Shown: piece by piece, positions 1 through 9,321 of the stretch
Layout: each line of letters begins with the position of its first letter
Numbering within the stretch: the stretch's first letter is position 1
Assembly (NCBI RefSeq): GCF_021117385.1
Contig: NZ_CP088252.1
Location: 2,046,001-2,110,000 of the forward strand
Reading direction: 5' to 3'
Source of the DNA: Frateuria soli
Lineage (GTDB): Bacteria; Pseudomonadota; Gammaproteobacteria; Xanthomonadales; Rhodanobacteraceae
DNA length: 64,000 nt
Notes under the pieces: model-generated
The model's database searches: none
Seen by the model: the letters and a program-made list of their open reading frames with translations, nothing else
What the model was told of the DNA's origin: nothing
Made by a program: the position numbers and the translations under genes

Positions 1-88
1 TCCCGTTGACGAGATAGATGGCCACCGGAACGCGCTCACGGCGAAGCGCGTTGAGAAACGGATCCTGCAATGACTGCCCTTTGGACAT
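1..88 (-). CDS. hfq: RNA chaperone Hfq (N-terminal 29 codons, cut by window edge)
   Basis: Reading back from an ATG at 86-88, the frame begins [20 protein letters not shown] and continues PVAIYLVNG. This is the diagnostic N-terminus of Hfq, including the Q8, D9 and F11 positions of the proximal RNA-binding face. Hfq is the hexameric Sm-like chaperone that pairs small RNAs with mRNAs. The rest of the gene lies outside the window. It is downstream of miaA on the same strand, the usual miaA-hfq order, with a gap of about 195 bp that could hold its own promoter. A G-rich stretch about 10 nt upstream of the ATG may act as ribosome binding site. Confidence 0.93.
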   Translation of the reverse strand, partial: MSKGQSLQDPFLNALRRERVPVAIYLVNG

Positions 89-104
89 GTTGTTGTACCC
101 CCCT

Positions 105-118
105 CGCGAACCTTCGCG
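105..118 (-). promoter_or_regulatory. Small hairpin just upstream of the hfq ribosome binding site
   Basis: A perfect 6-bp stem (CGCGAA/TTCGCG, loop of 2) lies 17 nt upstream of the hfq start codon, next to the G-run that probably serves as ribosome binding site. It could influence hfq translation. There is no U-tract on the hfq side, so it does not look like a terminator. Confidence 0.35.
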
Positions 119-283
119 GGCCGGAGAAAAGACGCGCTCGCGGCGACCGGCCCAAGTACGGGGGATATTAACCGCTTTTAAATGAAGGACGGAAGCTGGG
201 GGACCACGACGTGCGTCGCGGCCTGCACCGATCGGCGTGCAGACGCACGGCCAAAGGGCGCCCGGCACCGGCGCGGGGCCGCC

Positions 284-1222
284 CTACAGGAAAAGCTCCA
301 GCGCCTCCCCGGCACGGGGGAGCAGCTCGGCCCCGTCCGGATCCAGCACGCGCGCGTCCAGCTCTCCCCGCAGCCAGGTGATCTGCCGCTTGGCCAGCTG
401 GCGGGTGGCGAAGATACCCCTGTCGCGGAAAGTGGCCGCATCGGTGGCGCCATCCAGGTGCTCCCACGCCTGGCGGTAGCCGACGGCGCGCAGCGCCGGC
501 AGGTCGGGGGCGAGATCACCGCGCGCATGCAGCGCGCGCACCTCGTCGAGGAAGCCGGCCGCCAGCATGGCATCGAAGCGCCGGGCGATCCGCGCATGCA
601 GTCCGGCGCGGTCGGCCGGCAGCAGCGCCAGCTTGAGCACGCGCCAGGGGAAGCGTTCGCCACTGCCGCCGGTCTGTTGTTCCGAGAGCGGCCGGCCGGT
701 CAGCTCGATCACCTCGAGCGCGCGTTGCAGGCGCTGGGCATCGTTGGGACCGATGCGGGCGGCCGCGGCCGGATCGCGCATGGCGAGCCTTGCGTGCAGC
801 GCGGGCCAGCCGAGCGTGGCCGCCTCGGCCGCCAGCCGCCCGCGGATCGCCGGCGCCGCATCAGGCAACGCGGAAAGCCCGCGCTGCAATGCACGGAAGT
901 ACAGGCCCGTGCCCCCCACCAGCAGCGGCACCCGCCCCCGTGCGTGGATGCGCGCCATGGCGGCCAGTGCATCGACGCGGAAATCGGCGGCCGAGTAGGG
1001 CTCGGACGGGTCGCGCAGATCCAGCAAGGCGTGCGGATGCCGCGCCAGCGTGACGGCATCGGGCTTGGCCGCGCCGACGTCCAGGCCACGGTAGACCAGC
1101 GCCGAATCCACGCTCACCAGTTCGAGCGGGAAGCGCTCGCGCAGCGCACAGGCCAGCGCGGTCTTGCCCGAGGCGGTCGGGCCCATCAGGAACACGGCGA
1201 GCGGGCGGGCATCGGAGGACAT
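284..1222 (-). CDS. miaA: tRNA dimethylallyltransferase MiaA
   Basis: This 312-residue protein transfers the dimethylallyl group to A37 of tRNAs that read UNN codons. The P-loop GPTASGKT is near residue 14. It is followed by the family features [18 protein letters not shown], the [10 protein letters not shown] block and the C-terminal tRNA-contacting segment with KRQITWLR. Length is close to the E. coli enzyme (about 316). It is encoded upstream of hfq on the same strand, an arrangement conserved across gammaproteobacteria. The start at 1222 fits the family because the P-loop normally lies about 10 to 15 residues in. Confidence 0.97.
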   Translation of the reverse strand: MSSDARPLAVFLMGPTASGKTALACALRERFPLELVSVDSALVYRGLDVGAAKPDAVTLARHPHALLDLRDPSEPYSAADFRVDALAAMARIHARGRVPLLVGGTGLYFRALQRGLSALPDAAPAIRGRLAAEAATLGWPALHARLAMRDPAAAARIGPNDAQRLQRALEVIELTGRPLSEQQTGGSGERFPWRVLKLALLPADRAGLHARIARRFDAMLAAGFLDEVRALHARGDLAPDLPALRAVGYRQAWEHLDGATDAATFRDRGIFATRQLAKRQITWLRGELDARVLDPDGAELLPRAGEALELFL

Positions 1223-1333
1223 CGGCGCATTGTACCGACCGCCTTGCGCGGCCCGCGGCCTTGACCGGCGTCAAGAAAAACCCCGCAGGGCGGACGTACA
1301 ACAAAGTCCTACCCGTACCCTGGAGAGGCTTTC

Positions 1334-1768
1334 ATGAAACGGCTCCAGCCCGTCGGCATCAGGGCCGCTCCCAACGCGGCGGACAGGCTTCGGTCAAAAC
1401 AAGGTGAAACCGGTCACGCCATGGGCGATAATCCGGCCAAGGCCCCCTCCCATGACTTGCCTGCGAGCATGCACGGGATCACCATCGGGTCACGGCACCT
1501 ACACAGAATTCACGCAATGGCACACCGAATCGATGCCGAACACGACCAGGACGGAGGACACGGCGCCGTTGTGATGCTGCGACCCGAAGCTGCCACGTCC
1601 GCTCCCGGTGTCCATCCCGCCCCCCGGCCCCTTCCTCCGCGCCCCGCCCGGGACGAGGCGCCCGAGAGCCGCAAGCCGATCTGGGACAAGGACAGCTTCG
1701 GGTTCTGGCTGACCGTCTGCATCCTGATCAGCCTCGCCTTCTCGATCCTCTGGCACTCCGTCGGCTGA
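1334..1768 (+). CDS. Small membrane-anchored protein of unknown function
   Basis: A 144-residue open frame with ATG at 1334, preceded at a good distance by GGAGAGG. The first two thirds are polar, with a Pro/Ala-rich stretch before residue 110. The C-terminus ends in one hydrophobic segment (FWLTVCILISLAFSILW) preceded by charged residues, so it looks like a C-terminally tail-anchored inner-membrane protein. An internal ATG at 1517 would give an 83-residue version with the same tail but has no visible ribosome binding site. I do not recognise the family. It is divergent from miaA and upstream of tdh on the same strand. The membrane tail and the ribosome binding site support a real gene; the N-terminal part is less certain. 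Confidence 0.6.
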   Translation: MKRLQPVGIRAAPNAADRLRSKQGETGHAMGDNPAKAPSHDLPASMHGITIGSRHLHRIHAMAHRIDAEHDQDGGHGAVVMLRPEAATSAPGVHPAPRPLPPRPARDEAPESRKPIWDKDSFGFWLTVCILISLAFSILWHSVG

Positions 1769-1794
1769 GCACGGCCGCACGCGCGGCAAGGCCC

Positions 1795-1800
1795 TATAAT
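1795..1800 (+). promoter_or_regulatory. Possible -10 element for tdh-kbl
   Basis: A perfect TATAAT lies 47 bp upstream of the tdh start in otherwise GC-rich DNA. I see no good -35 box at 16-18 bp spacing, so this is only a candidate. Confidence 0.35.
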
Positions 1801-1846
1801 CGTCCGCTTCCCCGCCCGCCTCCCCGGGCCCGACGATGGTGGTCCC

Positions 1847-2881
1847 ATGCCGCAGACGATGAAAGCCCTGGTCAAGCGCAAGCCCGAACAGGGCATCTGG
1901 ATGGAAGAAGTGCCGGTCCCGCAGATCGGCCCCAACGAGGTGCTGATCAAGGTCGAAAAGACCGCCATCTGCGGCACCGACCTGCACATCTACAAGTGGG
2001 ACGAATGGTCCCAGCGCACCATCCCGCAGGGCCTCACCATCGGTCATGAGTTCGTCGGCCGCATCGCCGAGCTCGGCAGCGCCGTGACCGGGTACAAGAT
2101 GGGCGATCGCGTCTCGGCCGAGGGCCACATCGTCTGCGGCCATTGCCGCAACTGTCGTGCCGGCCGCCAGCATCTTTGTCCGAACACGGTCGGCATCGGC
2201 GTCAACCGCAACGGCGCCTTCGCCGAGTTCGTGGCAGTGCCCGCCTCCAACCTGTGGCCGATTCCCGACCAGATCCCGAGCGAACTGGCGGCCTTCTTCG
2301 ACCCCTACGGCAACGCCGCGCACTGCGCGCTGGAATTCGACCTCATCGGCGAGGACGTGCTGATCACCGGCGCCGGCCCGATCGGCATCATCGCGGCGGG
2401 CATCGCCAAGCACGTGGGTGCGCGCAACGTGGTGGTCACCGACGTCAACGACTACCGCCTGAAGCTCGCCGCCGACATGGGCGCCACCCGCGTGGTCAAC
2501 GTGGCCAACCAGTCGCTGCGCGACGTGGTCAAGGACCTGCACATGGAAGGCTTCGACGTCGGCCTGGAGATGAGCGGCAACCCGCGCGCCTTCAACGACA
2601 TGCTCGACGTGATGTACCACGGCGGCAAGATCGCCCTGCTCGGCATCCAGCCCAAGGGCGCCGGCATCGACTGGGACAGGGTGATCTTCAAGGGCCTCAC
2701 CCTGCAGGGAATCTACGGCCGGCGCATGTACGAGACCTGGTACAAGATGACCCAGATGGTGCTGACCGGCTTCCCGCTGCAGAAGGTGCTGACCCATCAG
2801 ATCGCCATCGACGATTTCCAGCGTGGTTTCGACCTGATGGACGCGGGCCAGTGCGGCAAGGTGGTCTGCTCCTGGACCTGA
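1847..2881 (+). CDS. tdh: L-threonine 3-dehydrogenase
   Basis: This 344-residue zinc-dependent medium-chain dehydrogenase oxidises L-threonine to 2-amino-3-ketobutyrate with NAD+. Visible features are the catalytic zinc ligands in AICGTDLH and GHEFVG, and the structural-zinc cluster [16 protein letters not shown] Rossmann fold follows with GAGPIGI and the family C-terminus. Length matches E. coli Tdh (about 341). A second ATG four codons in (1859, MKALVK) aligns better with the usual N-terminus and could be the true start. kbl follows 109 bp downstream on the same strand, so the two form the threonine-to-glycine pathway. Confidence 0.96.
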   Translation: MPQTMKALVKRKPEQGIWMEEVPVPQIGPNEVLIKVEKTAICGTDLHIYKWDEWSQRTIPQGLTIGHEFVGRIAELGSAVTGYKMGDRVSAEGHIVCGHCRNCRAGRQHLCPNTVGIGVNRNGAFAEFVAVPASNLWPIPDQIPSELAAFFDPYGNAAHCALEFDLIGEDVLITGAGPIGIIAAGIAKHVGARNVVVTDVNDYRLKLAADMGATRVVNVANQSLRDVVKDLHMEGFDVGLEMSGNPRAFNDMLDVMYHGGKIALLGIQPKGAGIDWDRVIFKGLTLQGIYGRRMYETWYKMTQMVLTGFPLQKVLTHQIAIDDFQRGFDLMDAGQCGKVVCSWT

Positions 2882-2990
2882 GCCAGGGTCGCCACTGCCC
2901 CCCGCCCCCTCCCCGGCATCGTTCCGCCTTCGCGACGGTGCCGGGCATATCGCAAGTGCCCTGCCGCCGCCCCCAGATTGGAGATCCGCC

Positions 2991-4184
2991 GTGACCTACA
3001 CCGCCCGTGACCGCTATGCCGCCGAGCTCGACTCGATCCGGGACCAGGGCCTGTTCAAGGGCGAGCGCATCATCGTGTCGCCGCAGTCCGCGGAGATCAC
3101 CCTGGCCAATGGCCGCAAGGTGCTCAACTTCTGCGCCAACAACTACCTGGGACTGGCCGACCACCCCGACGTGATCGCCGCCGCCAAGGAAGCGCTCGAT
3201 ACGCACGGTTTCGGCATGGCCTCGGTGCGCTTCATTTGCGGCACGCAGGATCTGCACAAGCAGCTGGAAGCGAAGATCGCCGAATTCTTCGGCACCGAGG
3301 ACAGCATCCTCTACGCCGCCTGCTTCGACGCCAACGGCGGCCTGTACGAGCCGTTGCTGGGCGAGGAGGACGCGATCATCTCCGATGCGCTCAACCACGC
3401 CTCGATCATCGACGGCATCCGCCTGTGCAAGGCCAAGCGCTTCCGCTACGCCAACTGCGACATGGCCGACCTGGAGAAGCAATTGCAGGCGGCCGATGCC
3501 GCCGGCGCGCGCACCAAACTGATCACCTCCGACGGCTCGTTCTCGATGGACGGCTTCATCGCGCCGCTGGACCGGATCACCGCGCTGGCGAAGAAGTACA
3601 ACGCGATGGTGCACATCGACGAATGCCACGCCACCGGCTTCCTCGGCGCCACCGGCCGCGGTTCGGCGGAGGTGCACGGCGTCATGGACCAGATCGACAT
3701 CTTCACCGGCACGCTGGGCAAGGCGCTGGGCGGCGCACTGGGCGGCTTCACCACCGGCCCGAAGGAAGTGATCGAACTGCTGCGCCAGCGCTCGCGCCCG
3801 TACCTGTTCTCCAACTCGCTGCCACCGCACGTGGTTGCAGCCGCGATCAAGGTGTTCGACATGCTGGTGTCCGCCGGCGAGCTGCGCACGCGGGTGCAGC
3901 AGAACACGGCCTACTTCCGCGAGGCGATGACGGCGGCCGGCTTCGACATCAAGCCGGGCGTGCACCCGATCGTGCCGGTGATGATCTACGACGCGCCCAA
4001 GGCACAGGCCATGGCCGCGGCGCTGCTCGAGGAAGGCATCTACGTCACCGGCTTCTTCTACCCGGTGGTGCCACAGGGTCAGGCGCGCATCCGCACGCAG
4101 ATGAGCGCGGCACACACCCGCGAACACCTGGACCGGGCGATCGCGGCGTTCACCAAGATCGGCAGGCAGTTGGGCGTGATCTGA
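2991..4184 (+). CDS. kbl: 2-amino-3-ketobutyrate CoA ligase (glycine C-acetyltransferase)
   Basis: A 397-residue PLP-dependent alpha-oxoamine synthase family enzyme that splits 2-amino-3-ketobutyrate with CoA to glycine and acetyl-CoA. The PLP-binding lysine is visible in GTLGKALGG. Other family blocks are [13 protein letters not shown] near the N-terminus and [11 protein letters not shown] before the lysine. The start is GTG at 2991, preceded by GGAG. Length equals the E. coli enzyme within one residue. It works directly after Tdh and is very probably co-transcribed with it. Confidence 0.96.
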   Translation: MTYTARDRYAAELDSIRDQGLFKGERIIVSPQSAEITLANGRKVLNFCANNYLGLADHPDVIAAAKEALDTHGFGMASVRFICGTQDLHKQLEAKIAEFFGTEDSILYAACFDANGGLYEPLLGEEDAIISDALNHASIIDGIRLCKAKRFRYANCDMADLEKQLQAADAAGARTKLITSDGSFSMDGFIAPLDRITALAKKYNAMVHIDECHATGFLGATGRGSAEVHGVMDQIDIFTGTLGKALGGALGGFTTGPKEVIELLRQRSRPYLFSNSLPPHVVAAAIKVFDMLVSAGELRTRVQQNTAYFREAMTAAGFDIKPGVHPIVPVMIYDAPKAQAMAAALLEEGIYVTGFFYPVVPQGQARIRTQMSAAHTREHLDRAIAAFTKIGRQLGVI

Positions 4185-4317
4185 GCGCCCGACTCCCCCA
4201 CCCTCCCCCGAACCCTCCGGGAGACGGATGCGGTAGCGCTGCATCCCGGGCGGGGTGATGCTCCAGCGCTGCCACGCCACCGGTCCCGCGGATCCTCCCC
4301 ACCCGAACAGAGAGCTT

Positions 4318-5100
4318 TCAGATCCGGCGGCCGGGAGCGGGGTGCGTGGCGCGCAGCGCCTCCACCTCGTCCGCGACAAGGTGTCGCCATCGCCCCTTGG
4401 GCAGGTCGCCCAGGGTGAGTCCACCGATCGCCACGCGCACCAGCCGCAGCACGCCGATGTCGTGCGCTGCCAGCAACCGGCGGATGTGCCGGTTGCGTCC
4501 CTCGTCCAGCACGATCTCCAGCCAGGCGTTCTTCTCCCCTGCGCGCAGCAGCGTGATCCTTCGCGCGGCGAGCCGCTCGCCCTGGTCGATCACGCCCTCG
4601 CCAAGCCTCGCCAGCAGCGCCGTGCCGGGCACGCCATTGACCTGCACGTGGTAGGTCTTGTCGCGGTGCATGGACGGATCGGTGATGCCCGCCGCCCACA
4701 GCGTGTCGTTGCTCAGCAGCAGCAAGCCTTCGCTGGCCTTGTCCAGTCGCCCGACCGGCCCCAGCCAGGGCAGCCCCGCCGCAGCGAGCGCATCGTAGAC
4801 GGTGGCGCGGCCGCGCTCGTCCGCGGCGCTGACCACAAGGCCACGGGGCTTGTTGAACATCACGTAGACCGGCGCGGCCTCGCCGACCGGCTGGCCATCG
4901 ACGGTGATGCCGCCCTGCAGGGGCCCCGTCGGATGCTCCGGGTCGCGCACCACACGGCCATCCACCGCCACTCGGCCGGCCCGTACCCACTGCTCGGCCT
5001 GGCTGCGCGAACACACGCCCCGCTTGGACAGTACCCGTGCCAACCCATGGCGAGGGCCGGCAGGAGCGGATGCATGCGAAGGACGGCGGGGTGCGGGCAT
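4318..5100 (-). CDS. 23S/16S rRNA pseudouridine synthase, RsuA/RluB/E/F family
   Basis: A 260-residue protein with an N-terminal S4 RNA-binding domain (residues about 19-65, ARVLSKRGVCSRSQAEQWV) and a pseudouridine synthase domain. The catalytic motif GRLDKASEGLLLL places the nucleophile at D120. A second conserved block is EGRNRHIRRL. The family isomerises a specific uridine in ribosomal RNA; which one cannot be told from motifs alone. The ATG at 5100 gives a short basic leader before the S4 domain. An open frame extends upstream, but that region holds the ompA terminator, so the shorter start is preferred. Confidence 0.88.
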   Translation of the reverse strand: MPAPRRPSHASAPAGPRHGLARVLSKRGVCSRSQAEQWVRAGRVAVDGRVVRDPEHPTGPLQGGITVDGQPVGEAAPVYVMFNKPRGLVVSAADERGRATVYDALAAAGLPWLGPVGRLDKASEGLLLLSNDTLWAAGITDPSMHRDKTYHVQVNGVPGTALLARLGEGVIDQGERLAARRITLLRAGEKNAWLEIVLDEGRNRHIRRLLAAHDIGVLRLVRVAIGGLTLGDLPKGRWRHLVADEVEALRATHPAPGRRI

Positions 5101-5238
5101 CGGACTAGCGTATCGATCGCGGCCGAAGCGCGGCAAGCGGATCGCATCCGTCCGCTTGGCAGCGCACCAGGGGACGCGCGTGGTGCCCATGCCAGGCACG
5201 CCCTTCGGGGTGGGCGACACCACCGGACCCGACAAAAG

Positions 5239-5264
5239 AAAAGCCCGGCATGAGCCGGGCTTTT
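5239..5264. terminator. Bidirectional rho-independent terminator after ompA-like gene
   Basis: AAAAGCCCGGC and GCCGGGCTTTT are perfect complements separated by ATGA. A-rich and T-rich flanks on both sides let it work on either strand. It lies 22 bp beyond the stop codon of the OmpA-family gene on the minus strand. Confidence 0.85.
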
Positions 5265-5285
5265 CCTGTTGCACGTGCAGTGCCG

Positions 5286-6422
5286 TTACTGCTGGACCTG
5301 CAGCTCCGTGCGGCGGTTGCGCGCGCGGCCTTCGTTGGTGTCGTTGGTGTCGATCGGATCGTTCTCGCCGTGGCCGATCGGGCCTTCCAGGCGGCCGGCG
5401 TCGATGCCGTGCGCGGTCAGGTAGTCGTACACGATCTTCGCACGACGCTCGGACAGCGCCTGGTTGTAGGCATCGGTACCGACCGAGTCGGTGTAACCGG
5501 CGACGGTCACGTGCACCTGCGGGTAACGCTGCAGGGTATCGACGGCCTGGTCGAGGATGGCCAGCGAGTCGGAGGTCGGTTCGGCCAGCGCCTTGCTGAT
5601 ATCCATCTCGCCCTTGGACGGACGGTCGAACTTGAAGTTGACGCCGCGCAGGTCGATCACGACCTTCTGCGGGCAACCGTCCGGACCGACGATGGTGCCG
5701 GCGGCGGTGGCCGGGCACTTGTCTTCGCAGTCGTTCACGCCGTCATTGTCGCTGTCCTGCGTGGAGCAGTCGGTGACCGGGGCCGGCGGCGGGGGAGCGG
5801 CCTGCTCCGGCGCGGCAGCCGGCTCGCCGAAGCGGGACACGATGCTGAAGCCGAGGAACCAGTCACCGTAACCGTCTTCCGTCGGCTGGCTCTTGTCGTC
5901 CCAGTCGTAGCGGTAACCGGTCTCGATGCGGATGTCGGAACTCTCGGCGATGTTCTTGGACACGCCCACGCCCAGTTCGGCCGCCGGCGACCAGCCGTGG
6001 TCACTGGCGTTCTGGTGGTAGCTGCCCATCACGCCGGCCAGCAGGTACGGACGCCAGGCATTCCAGTCACCAGCGTAGAAGCGCGCGGCGACGCCGTAGT
6101 TGTTGTTCGACCAGTTGCCGCCGCCCACCGCGGAATCGCGATCGCGCTTCGTGCGATCGATGAACAGGTCGATCGAGGCATTCGGAGCGATGAAACGACC
6201 GACGCCGAGCCCGTAATAGAACTGGCGGCTGTTGGTGTTGCGATCGGTGTCGTTGTAGTAACCGCCAAGGGTCGGAGCGATATACCAACGGCCGTCATAA
6301 TCGCCCGTCGCGCTCATCGGGGCGGTGTCGCTGGCAGCATCGGCGGTATTGTCCTGCGCGTGAACGGCACCTACGCCGCCCAGGGCCAAGGCAATAAGGA
6401 AATACAAGCCCTTACGTTTCAT
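5286..6422 (-). CDS. OmpA-family outer membrane protein with thrombospondin type 3 calcium repeat
   Basis: A 378-residue protein. Residues 1-22 are a signal peptide ending in VHAQ. An eight-stranded-type beta-barrel follows to about residue 190, rich in aromatic YY/WY pairs. Next come a proline-rich linker (PAAAPEQAAPPPPAP) and a thrombospondin type 3-like calcium motif, DSDNDGVNDCEDKCP. The C-terminal OmpA/MotB peptidoglycan-binding domain has GYTDSVG, YNQALSERRA and the final NRRTELQVQQ. It links the outer membrane to the cell wall. It is transcribed alone, with a terminator downstream and a palindrome (GTCAAA/TTTGAC) in its leader. Confidence 0.93.
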   Translation of the reverse strand: MKRKGLYFLIALALGGVGAVHAQDNTADAASDTAPMSATGDYDGRWYIAPTLGGYYNDTDRNTNSRQFYYGLGVGRFIAPNASIDLFIDRTKRDRDSAVGGGNWSNNNYGVAARFYAGDWNAWRPYLLAGVMGSYHQNASDHGWSPAAELGVGVSKNIAESSDIRIETGYRYDWDDKSQPTEDGYGDWFLGFSIVSRFGEPAAAPEQAAPPPPAPVTDCSTQDSDNDGVNDCEDKCPATAAGTIVGPDGCPQKVVIDLRGVNFKFDRPSKGEMDISKALAEPTSDSLAILDQAVDTLQRYPQVHVTVAGYTDSVGTDAYNQALSERRAKIVYDYLTAHGIDAGRLEGPIGHGENDPIDTNDTNEGRARNRRTELQVQQ

Positions 6423-6479
6423 CAGGTGTCTCCTTCATTTATTGGTGTTCGCAGCCGTTTCACCTCGCACGGACCGCGC

Positions 6480-6496
6480 GTCAAACTCACTTTGAC
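6480..6496. promoter_or_regulatory. Inverted repeat GTCAAA-N5-TTTGAC upstream of ompA
   Basis: Perfect 6-bp arms separated by CTCAC, centred about 66 bp upstream of the ompA ATG. It may be an operator or a leader-RNA hairpin. Confidence 0.4.
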
Positions 6497-6666
6497 TTCC
6501 GGAAGCTTGAGCCGCCCCCTCGCTGTTATATCCCTACGGGCAAGCGGCAGAGAGTGTAGCAAAACCGTTAAGCCGTTCTCACAACGGCGCAGGTTCCCCG
6601 GTGAGGCCTTGTTCAGCAAAACCCCGTGCGCATTCCCACCCGGATGGCGTGGAAGTGGCGTGAAAA

Positions 6667-6698
6667 CGAGAAAACCCGGCCATCGGGGACCGGGTTTT
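6667..6698. terminator. Hairpin with AAAACCCGG/CCGGGTTTT arms
   Basis: Perfect arms AAAACCCGG and CCGGGTTTT enclose about 11 nt. With A and T flanks it can serve as a bidirectional rho-independent terminator between prpD and ompA. Confidence 0.7.
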
Positions 6699-6743
6699 CG
6701 CTGGGCGGCATTGCAGGCGGCAGCCTGTTTCCATTACCGCGGA

Positions 6744-6762
6744 AAAGGCCCCTTCGGGGCTA
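6744..6762 (-). terminator. Terminator immediately after prpD
   Basis: On the minus strand the sequence reads AGCCCCGAAGGGGCC followed by TTTT, a compact GC stem with a U-tract. It begins about 8 bp beyond the prpD stop codon. Confidence 0.7.
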
Positions 6763-6769
6763 ATTGTGG

Positions 6770-8221
6770 TTAAAGCGTGAAAAGACCGAGGAAATGCTGG
6801 ATCGGCATGGCATCCAATGCCGCAGGGTCGGCGGTCGCCTCGAGAATCGCCTTGACGCGATGCGCCGGGAGGTGGCCACGCAGGGCCGATTCGAACTTCT
6901 TCAGCAGCACCGGGATGCCCTCGGCGCGGCGCTTGCGGTGGCCGATCGGATAATCGATCGAAACCTTCTCCGTAGAGGAGCCGTCCTTGAAGAACACCTG
7001 CACCGAGTTGCCGATGAAGCGCTTGTCCGGATCGAAGTAGTCCTTGGTGAACTGCGGGTTCTCGCGCACTTCCATCCTGTCGCGCAGCGCATCGATGCGC
7101 GGATCGGCCGCCACGTCGTCGTTGTAGTCCTCGGCAGTGAGGCGACCGAAGATCAGCGGTACCGCGACCATGTACTGGATGCAGTGGTCGCGGTCGGCGT
7201 AATTGGCCAGCGGGCCGGTCTTGTCGATGATGCGCACGCCCGCCTCCTGCGTCTCGATCACGATCCTCTCGATCTGGTCGAGCTTGCCGGCCACCTGGGC
7301 GTGCAGCTGCATGGCGCACTCCACCGCGGTCTGCGCGTGGAACTCGGCGGGGAAGCTGATCTTGAACAGCACGTTCTCCATCACGTAGCTGCCGAAGGGA
7401 CGCTCGAACTCGAACGCGTTGCCCTTGAAGGCGACGTCGTAATAGCCCCAGGTCTTGGCACTGAGCGCCGAAGGGTAGCCGACCACGCCACGGTAGACCG
7501 CGTTGATCGCGTGGGTCACGGCGCGCCGGCAGGCATCGCCAGCCGCCCAGCTCTTGCGCGGACCGGTGTTGGGAGCATGGCGATAGGTGCGCAGGGCGCC
7601 GTTGTCGATCCAGCTGTGCGACACGGCGGTGGTGATCTGCTCCTTGCTGCCGCCCAGCATGGCGGTGGATACCGCGGTGGAGGCCAGGCGCACAAGGATC
7701 ACGTGGTCCTGGCCGACGCGGTTGTAGCTGTTCTTCAGGGCGTAGCAGCCCTGGATCTCGTGCGCCTTGATGGCATAGCCGAGGACGTCGCGAACGGTGA
7801 ACGGCTGGCCGCCCTCGCGCTCGGCCTTGCGGCTGAGATAGTCGGCAACCGACAGGATCGCCCCCAGGTTGTCCGAGGGATGGCCCCACTCGGCCGCCAG
7901 CCAGGTGTCATTGAAGTCCAGCCAGCGGATCTGCGTGCCGATGGCGAAGGCGCCCTGCACCGGGTCGAGCTCGTGGCTGGTGCCCGGCACGCGGGTGCCG
8001 CCCGGCAGCGTGGCGCCCGGCACCAACGGGCCCAGATGCTTGACGCACTCGGGGAACTTCATCGCCAGCATCGCGGTGCCCAGCGAGTCGAGCAGCATGT
8101 AGCGGGCCGTGTCGTACGCCTCCTTCGACTCGATCCGGTAGTCGGCCACGTAGTTGGCGATGTCGACCATCGGCTGGTCGGGATCGGGGCGAACGGCGGA
8201 ACGGATGTCGTGGGCGCTCAT
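6770..8221 (-). CDS. prpD: 2-methylcitrate dehydratase PrpD
   Basis: A 483-residue MmgE/PrpD-family enzyme, the same length as E. coli PrpD. It dehydrates 2-methylcitrate to 2-methyl-cis-aconitate in the methylcitrate cycle, the route that burns propionyl-CoA. Typical blocks are RWLDFNDTWLAAEWGHPSDN near the N-terminus, the SHSWIDNGALRTYRH segment, and FPAEFHAQTAVECA in the central part. The ATG at 8221 begins the family-typical N-terminus. It is separated from prpC and prpB by terC and an outer-membrane protein gene, so it is probably transcribed separately from them. Having PrpD means the alternative AcnD/PrpF pair is not needed. Confidence 0.95.
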   Translation of the reverse strand: MSAHDIRSAVRPDPDQPMVDIANYVADYRIESKEAYDTARYMLLDSLGTAMLAMKFPECVKHLGPLVPGATLPGGTRVPGTSHELDPVQGAFAIGTQIRWLDFNDTWLAAEWGHPSDNLGAILSVADYLSRKAEREGGQPFTVRDVLGYAIKAHEIQGCYALKNSYNRVGQDHVILVRLASTAVSTAMLGGSKEQITTAVSHSWIDNGALRTYRHAPNTGPRKSWAAGDACRRAVTHAINAVYRGVVGYPSALSAKTWGYYDVAFKGNAFEFERPFGSYVMENVLFKISFPAEFHAQTAVECAMQLHAQVAGKLDQIERIVIETQEAGVRIIDKTGPLANYADRDHCIQYMVAVPLIFGRLTAEDYNDDVAADPRIDALRDRMEVRENPQFTKDYFDPDKRFIGNSVQVFFKDGSSTEKVSIDYPIGHRKRRAEGIPVLLKKFESALRGHLPAHRVKAILEATADPAALDAMPIQHFLGLFTL

Positions 8222-8424
8222 GGAGGCTTCTCGCGGGAGGAAAAACGGCCATTGTATCCGGCAGCCCGCATGGCTGCTTGCACAGCGTTTTGCGGACGCG
8301 TGGCCCGGCCACCATGCACGCCGGACGGGATGATCACGGCAGACGGACATGGCGGATCGCGCCCAGCTGCGCGCACCCAGGCGCTTGACCGCCCCCGGTG
8401 GCGCCCCCGACAATCCGCGCACAC

Positions 8425-8545
8425 CCAAAGGGGAGTAGTTCCGGTGCCGCGGCCTTCCAGCGGCACCGTGCGGTGATCGTCATCACGGACGCTTTCGCGT
8501 CCCGGTCACCCCGGCGAGGTCTTTCGCGAACGAGACTTTTGCGGT
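8425..8545 (+). ncRNA. yybP-ykoY-type manganese riboswitch upstream of terC
   Basis: The leader has the ordered landmarks of the yybP-ykoY aptamer. AAAGGGGAGTAG is at 8427-8438 on the 5' side. A GC hairpin follows (GGTGCCGC ... GCGGCACC). The conserved loop-like GTCATCACGG is at 8479-8488, a short GACGC/GCGTC stem follows, then CCCGGCGAG and finally the terminal ACGAGACTTTTGC element around 8530-8542. The class binds Mn2+ and commonly controls TerC-family and Mn-export genes. The terC start codon is about 60 bp downstream. The match was made by eye, not by a covariance model. Confidence 0.82.
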
Positions 8546-8604
8546 GGCGACGGGCCCTGCGCGTGTCCGCCGTCATCGCCATGAGTCACGCGCGGGAGTT
8601 CTGC

Positions 8605-9282
8605 ATGGACATCAGCGGTACCGATTTCGTCTCCGGCCTCCTGGCCATCATCCTGCTCGACCTCGTGCTCGCCGGCGACAACGCGATCGTGATCGCGCTG
8701 GCTGCGCGCAACCTGCCCAGGGCGCTGCAGAGGAAGGCCGTATTCTGGGGCACCTTCGGCGCGGTGGCCGTGCGCGTGGCCCTGACCGCGGTGGTGGTCT
8801 ACCTGCTCAAGCTGCCCGGCCTGATGCTGGCGGGCGGTCTGCTGCTGCTGCCGATCGCCTGGAAGCTCATCAAGCCGCAGGAGGAAAGCGGCCACGAGGT
8901 GAGCGCAGCCGACAGCTTCTGGGCGGCGCTGCGCACGATCGTCGTCGCCGACGCACTGATGGGACTGGACAACGTGCTGGCGATCGCCGGTGCATCGAAG
9001 GGCCACCTGGGCCTGGTCGTGCTGGGGCTGCTGATCAGCGTGCCGCTGGTGGTGTGGGGATCGACGCTGATCCTCAAGCTGATCGAGCGCTTCCCGGCCA
9101 TCGTCTACTTGGGCGCGGGCGCGATCGCCTGGACCGCCGGCCGCATGATCGCGCACGACCACCTGCTTCGTGGCTGGTTCGATGCCCATCCCTGGCAAGG
9201 TTACGCGCTGGACATCCTGCTGATCGCGCTGATCTGCGGCGGCGGCTGGCTGGTGCAGCGACGCAGGGCTGGCACGCAGTGA
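8605..9282 (+). CDS. TerC-family integral membrane protein, likely manganese-responsive
   Basis: A 225-residue polytopic protein of the TerC/YjbE-YkoY group. It has about seven hydrophobic segments and the family signature LVLAGDNAIVIALAARNLP with its conserved Asp-Asn. A second matching block, DALMGLDNVLAIAGASKG, reflects the internal repeat of the family. Members are implicated in metal (manganese) efflux or in metalation of exported proteins. The ATG at 8605 is preceded by GGGAG; an upstream in-frame ATG at 8581 would only add a hydrophilic leader. The riboswitch in front strongly suggests Mn2+ control. No tellurite-resistance genes lie nearby, so the historical name should not be read as function. 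Confidence 0.9.
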   Translation: MDISGTDFVSGLLAIILLDLVLAGDNAIVIALAARNLPRALQRKAVFWGTFGAVAVRVALTAVVVYLLKLPGLMLAGGLLLLPIAWKLIKPQEESGHEVSAADSFWAALRTIVVADALMGLDNVLAIAGASKGHLGLVVLGLLISVPLVVWGSTLILKLIERFPAIVYLGAGAIAWTAGRMIAHDHLLRGWFDAHPWQGYALDILLIALICGGGWLVQRRRAGTQ

Positions 9283-9321
9283 ATGCGACGGGCCGCGGCC
9301 GAAGCGGTCGCGGCCCCTTCT

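Larger units (their letters stand above)
6423..6769. other. Intergenic region: ompA leader and two prpD-side terminators
   Basis: No gene is supported here. From left to right it holds the ompA leader with an inverted repeat, a low-complexity stretch, and two hairpins that would end transcription coming from prpD on the minus strand. Short open frames in this stretch lack ribosome binding sites and recognisable protein features. Confidence 0.6.

Noticed and set aside
8605-9282. Tellurite resistance operon
   Set aside because: Only a TerC-family gene is present, without terZABDE partners, and a manganese-type riboswitch precedes it.
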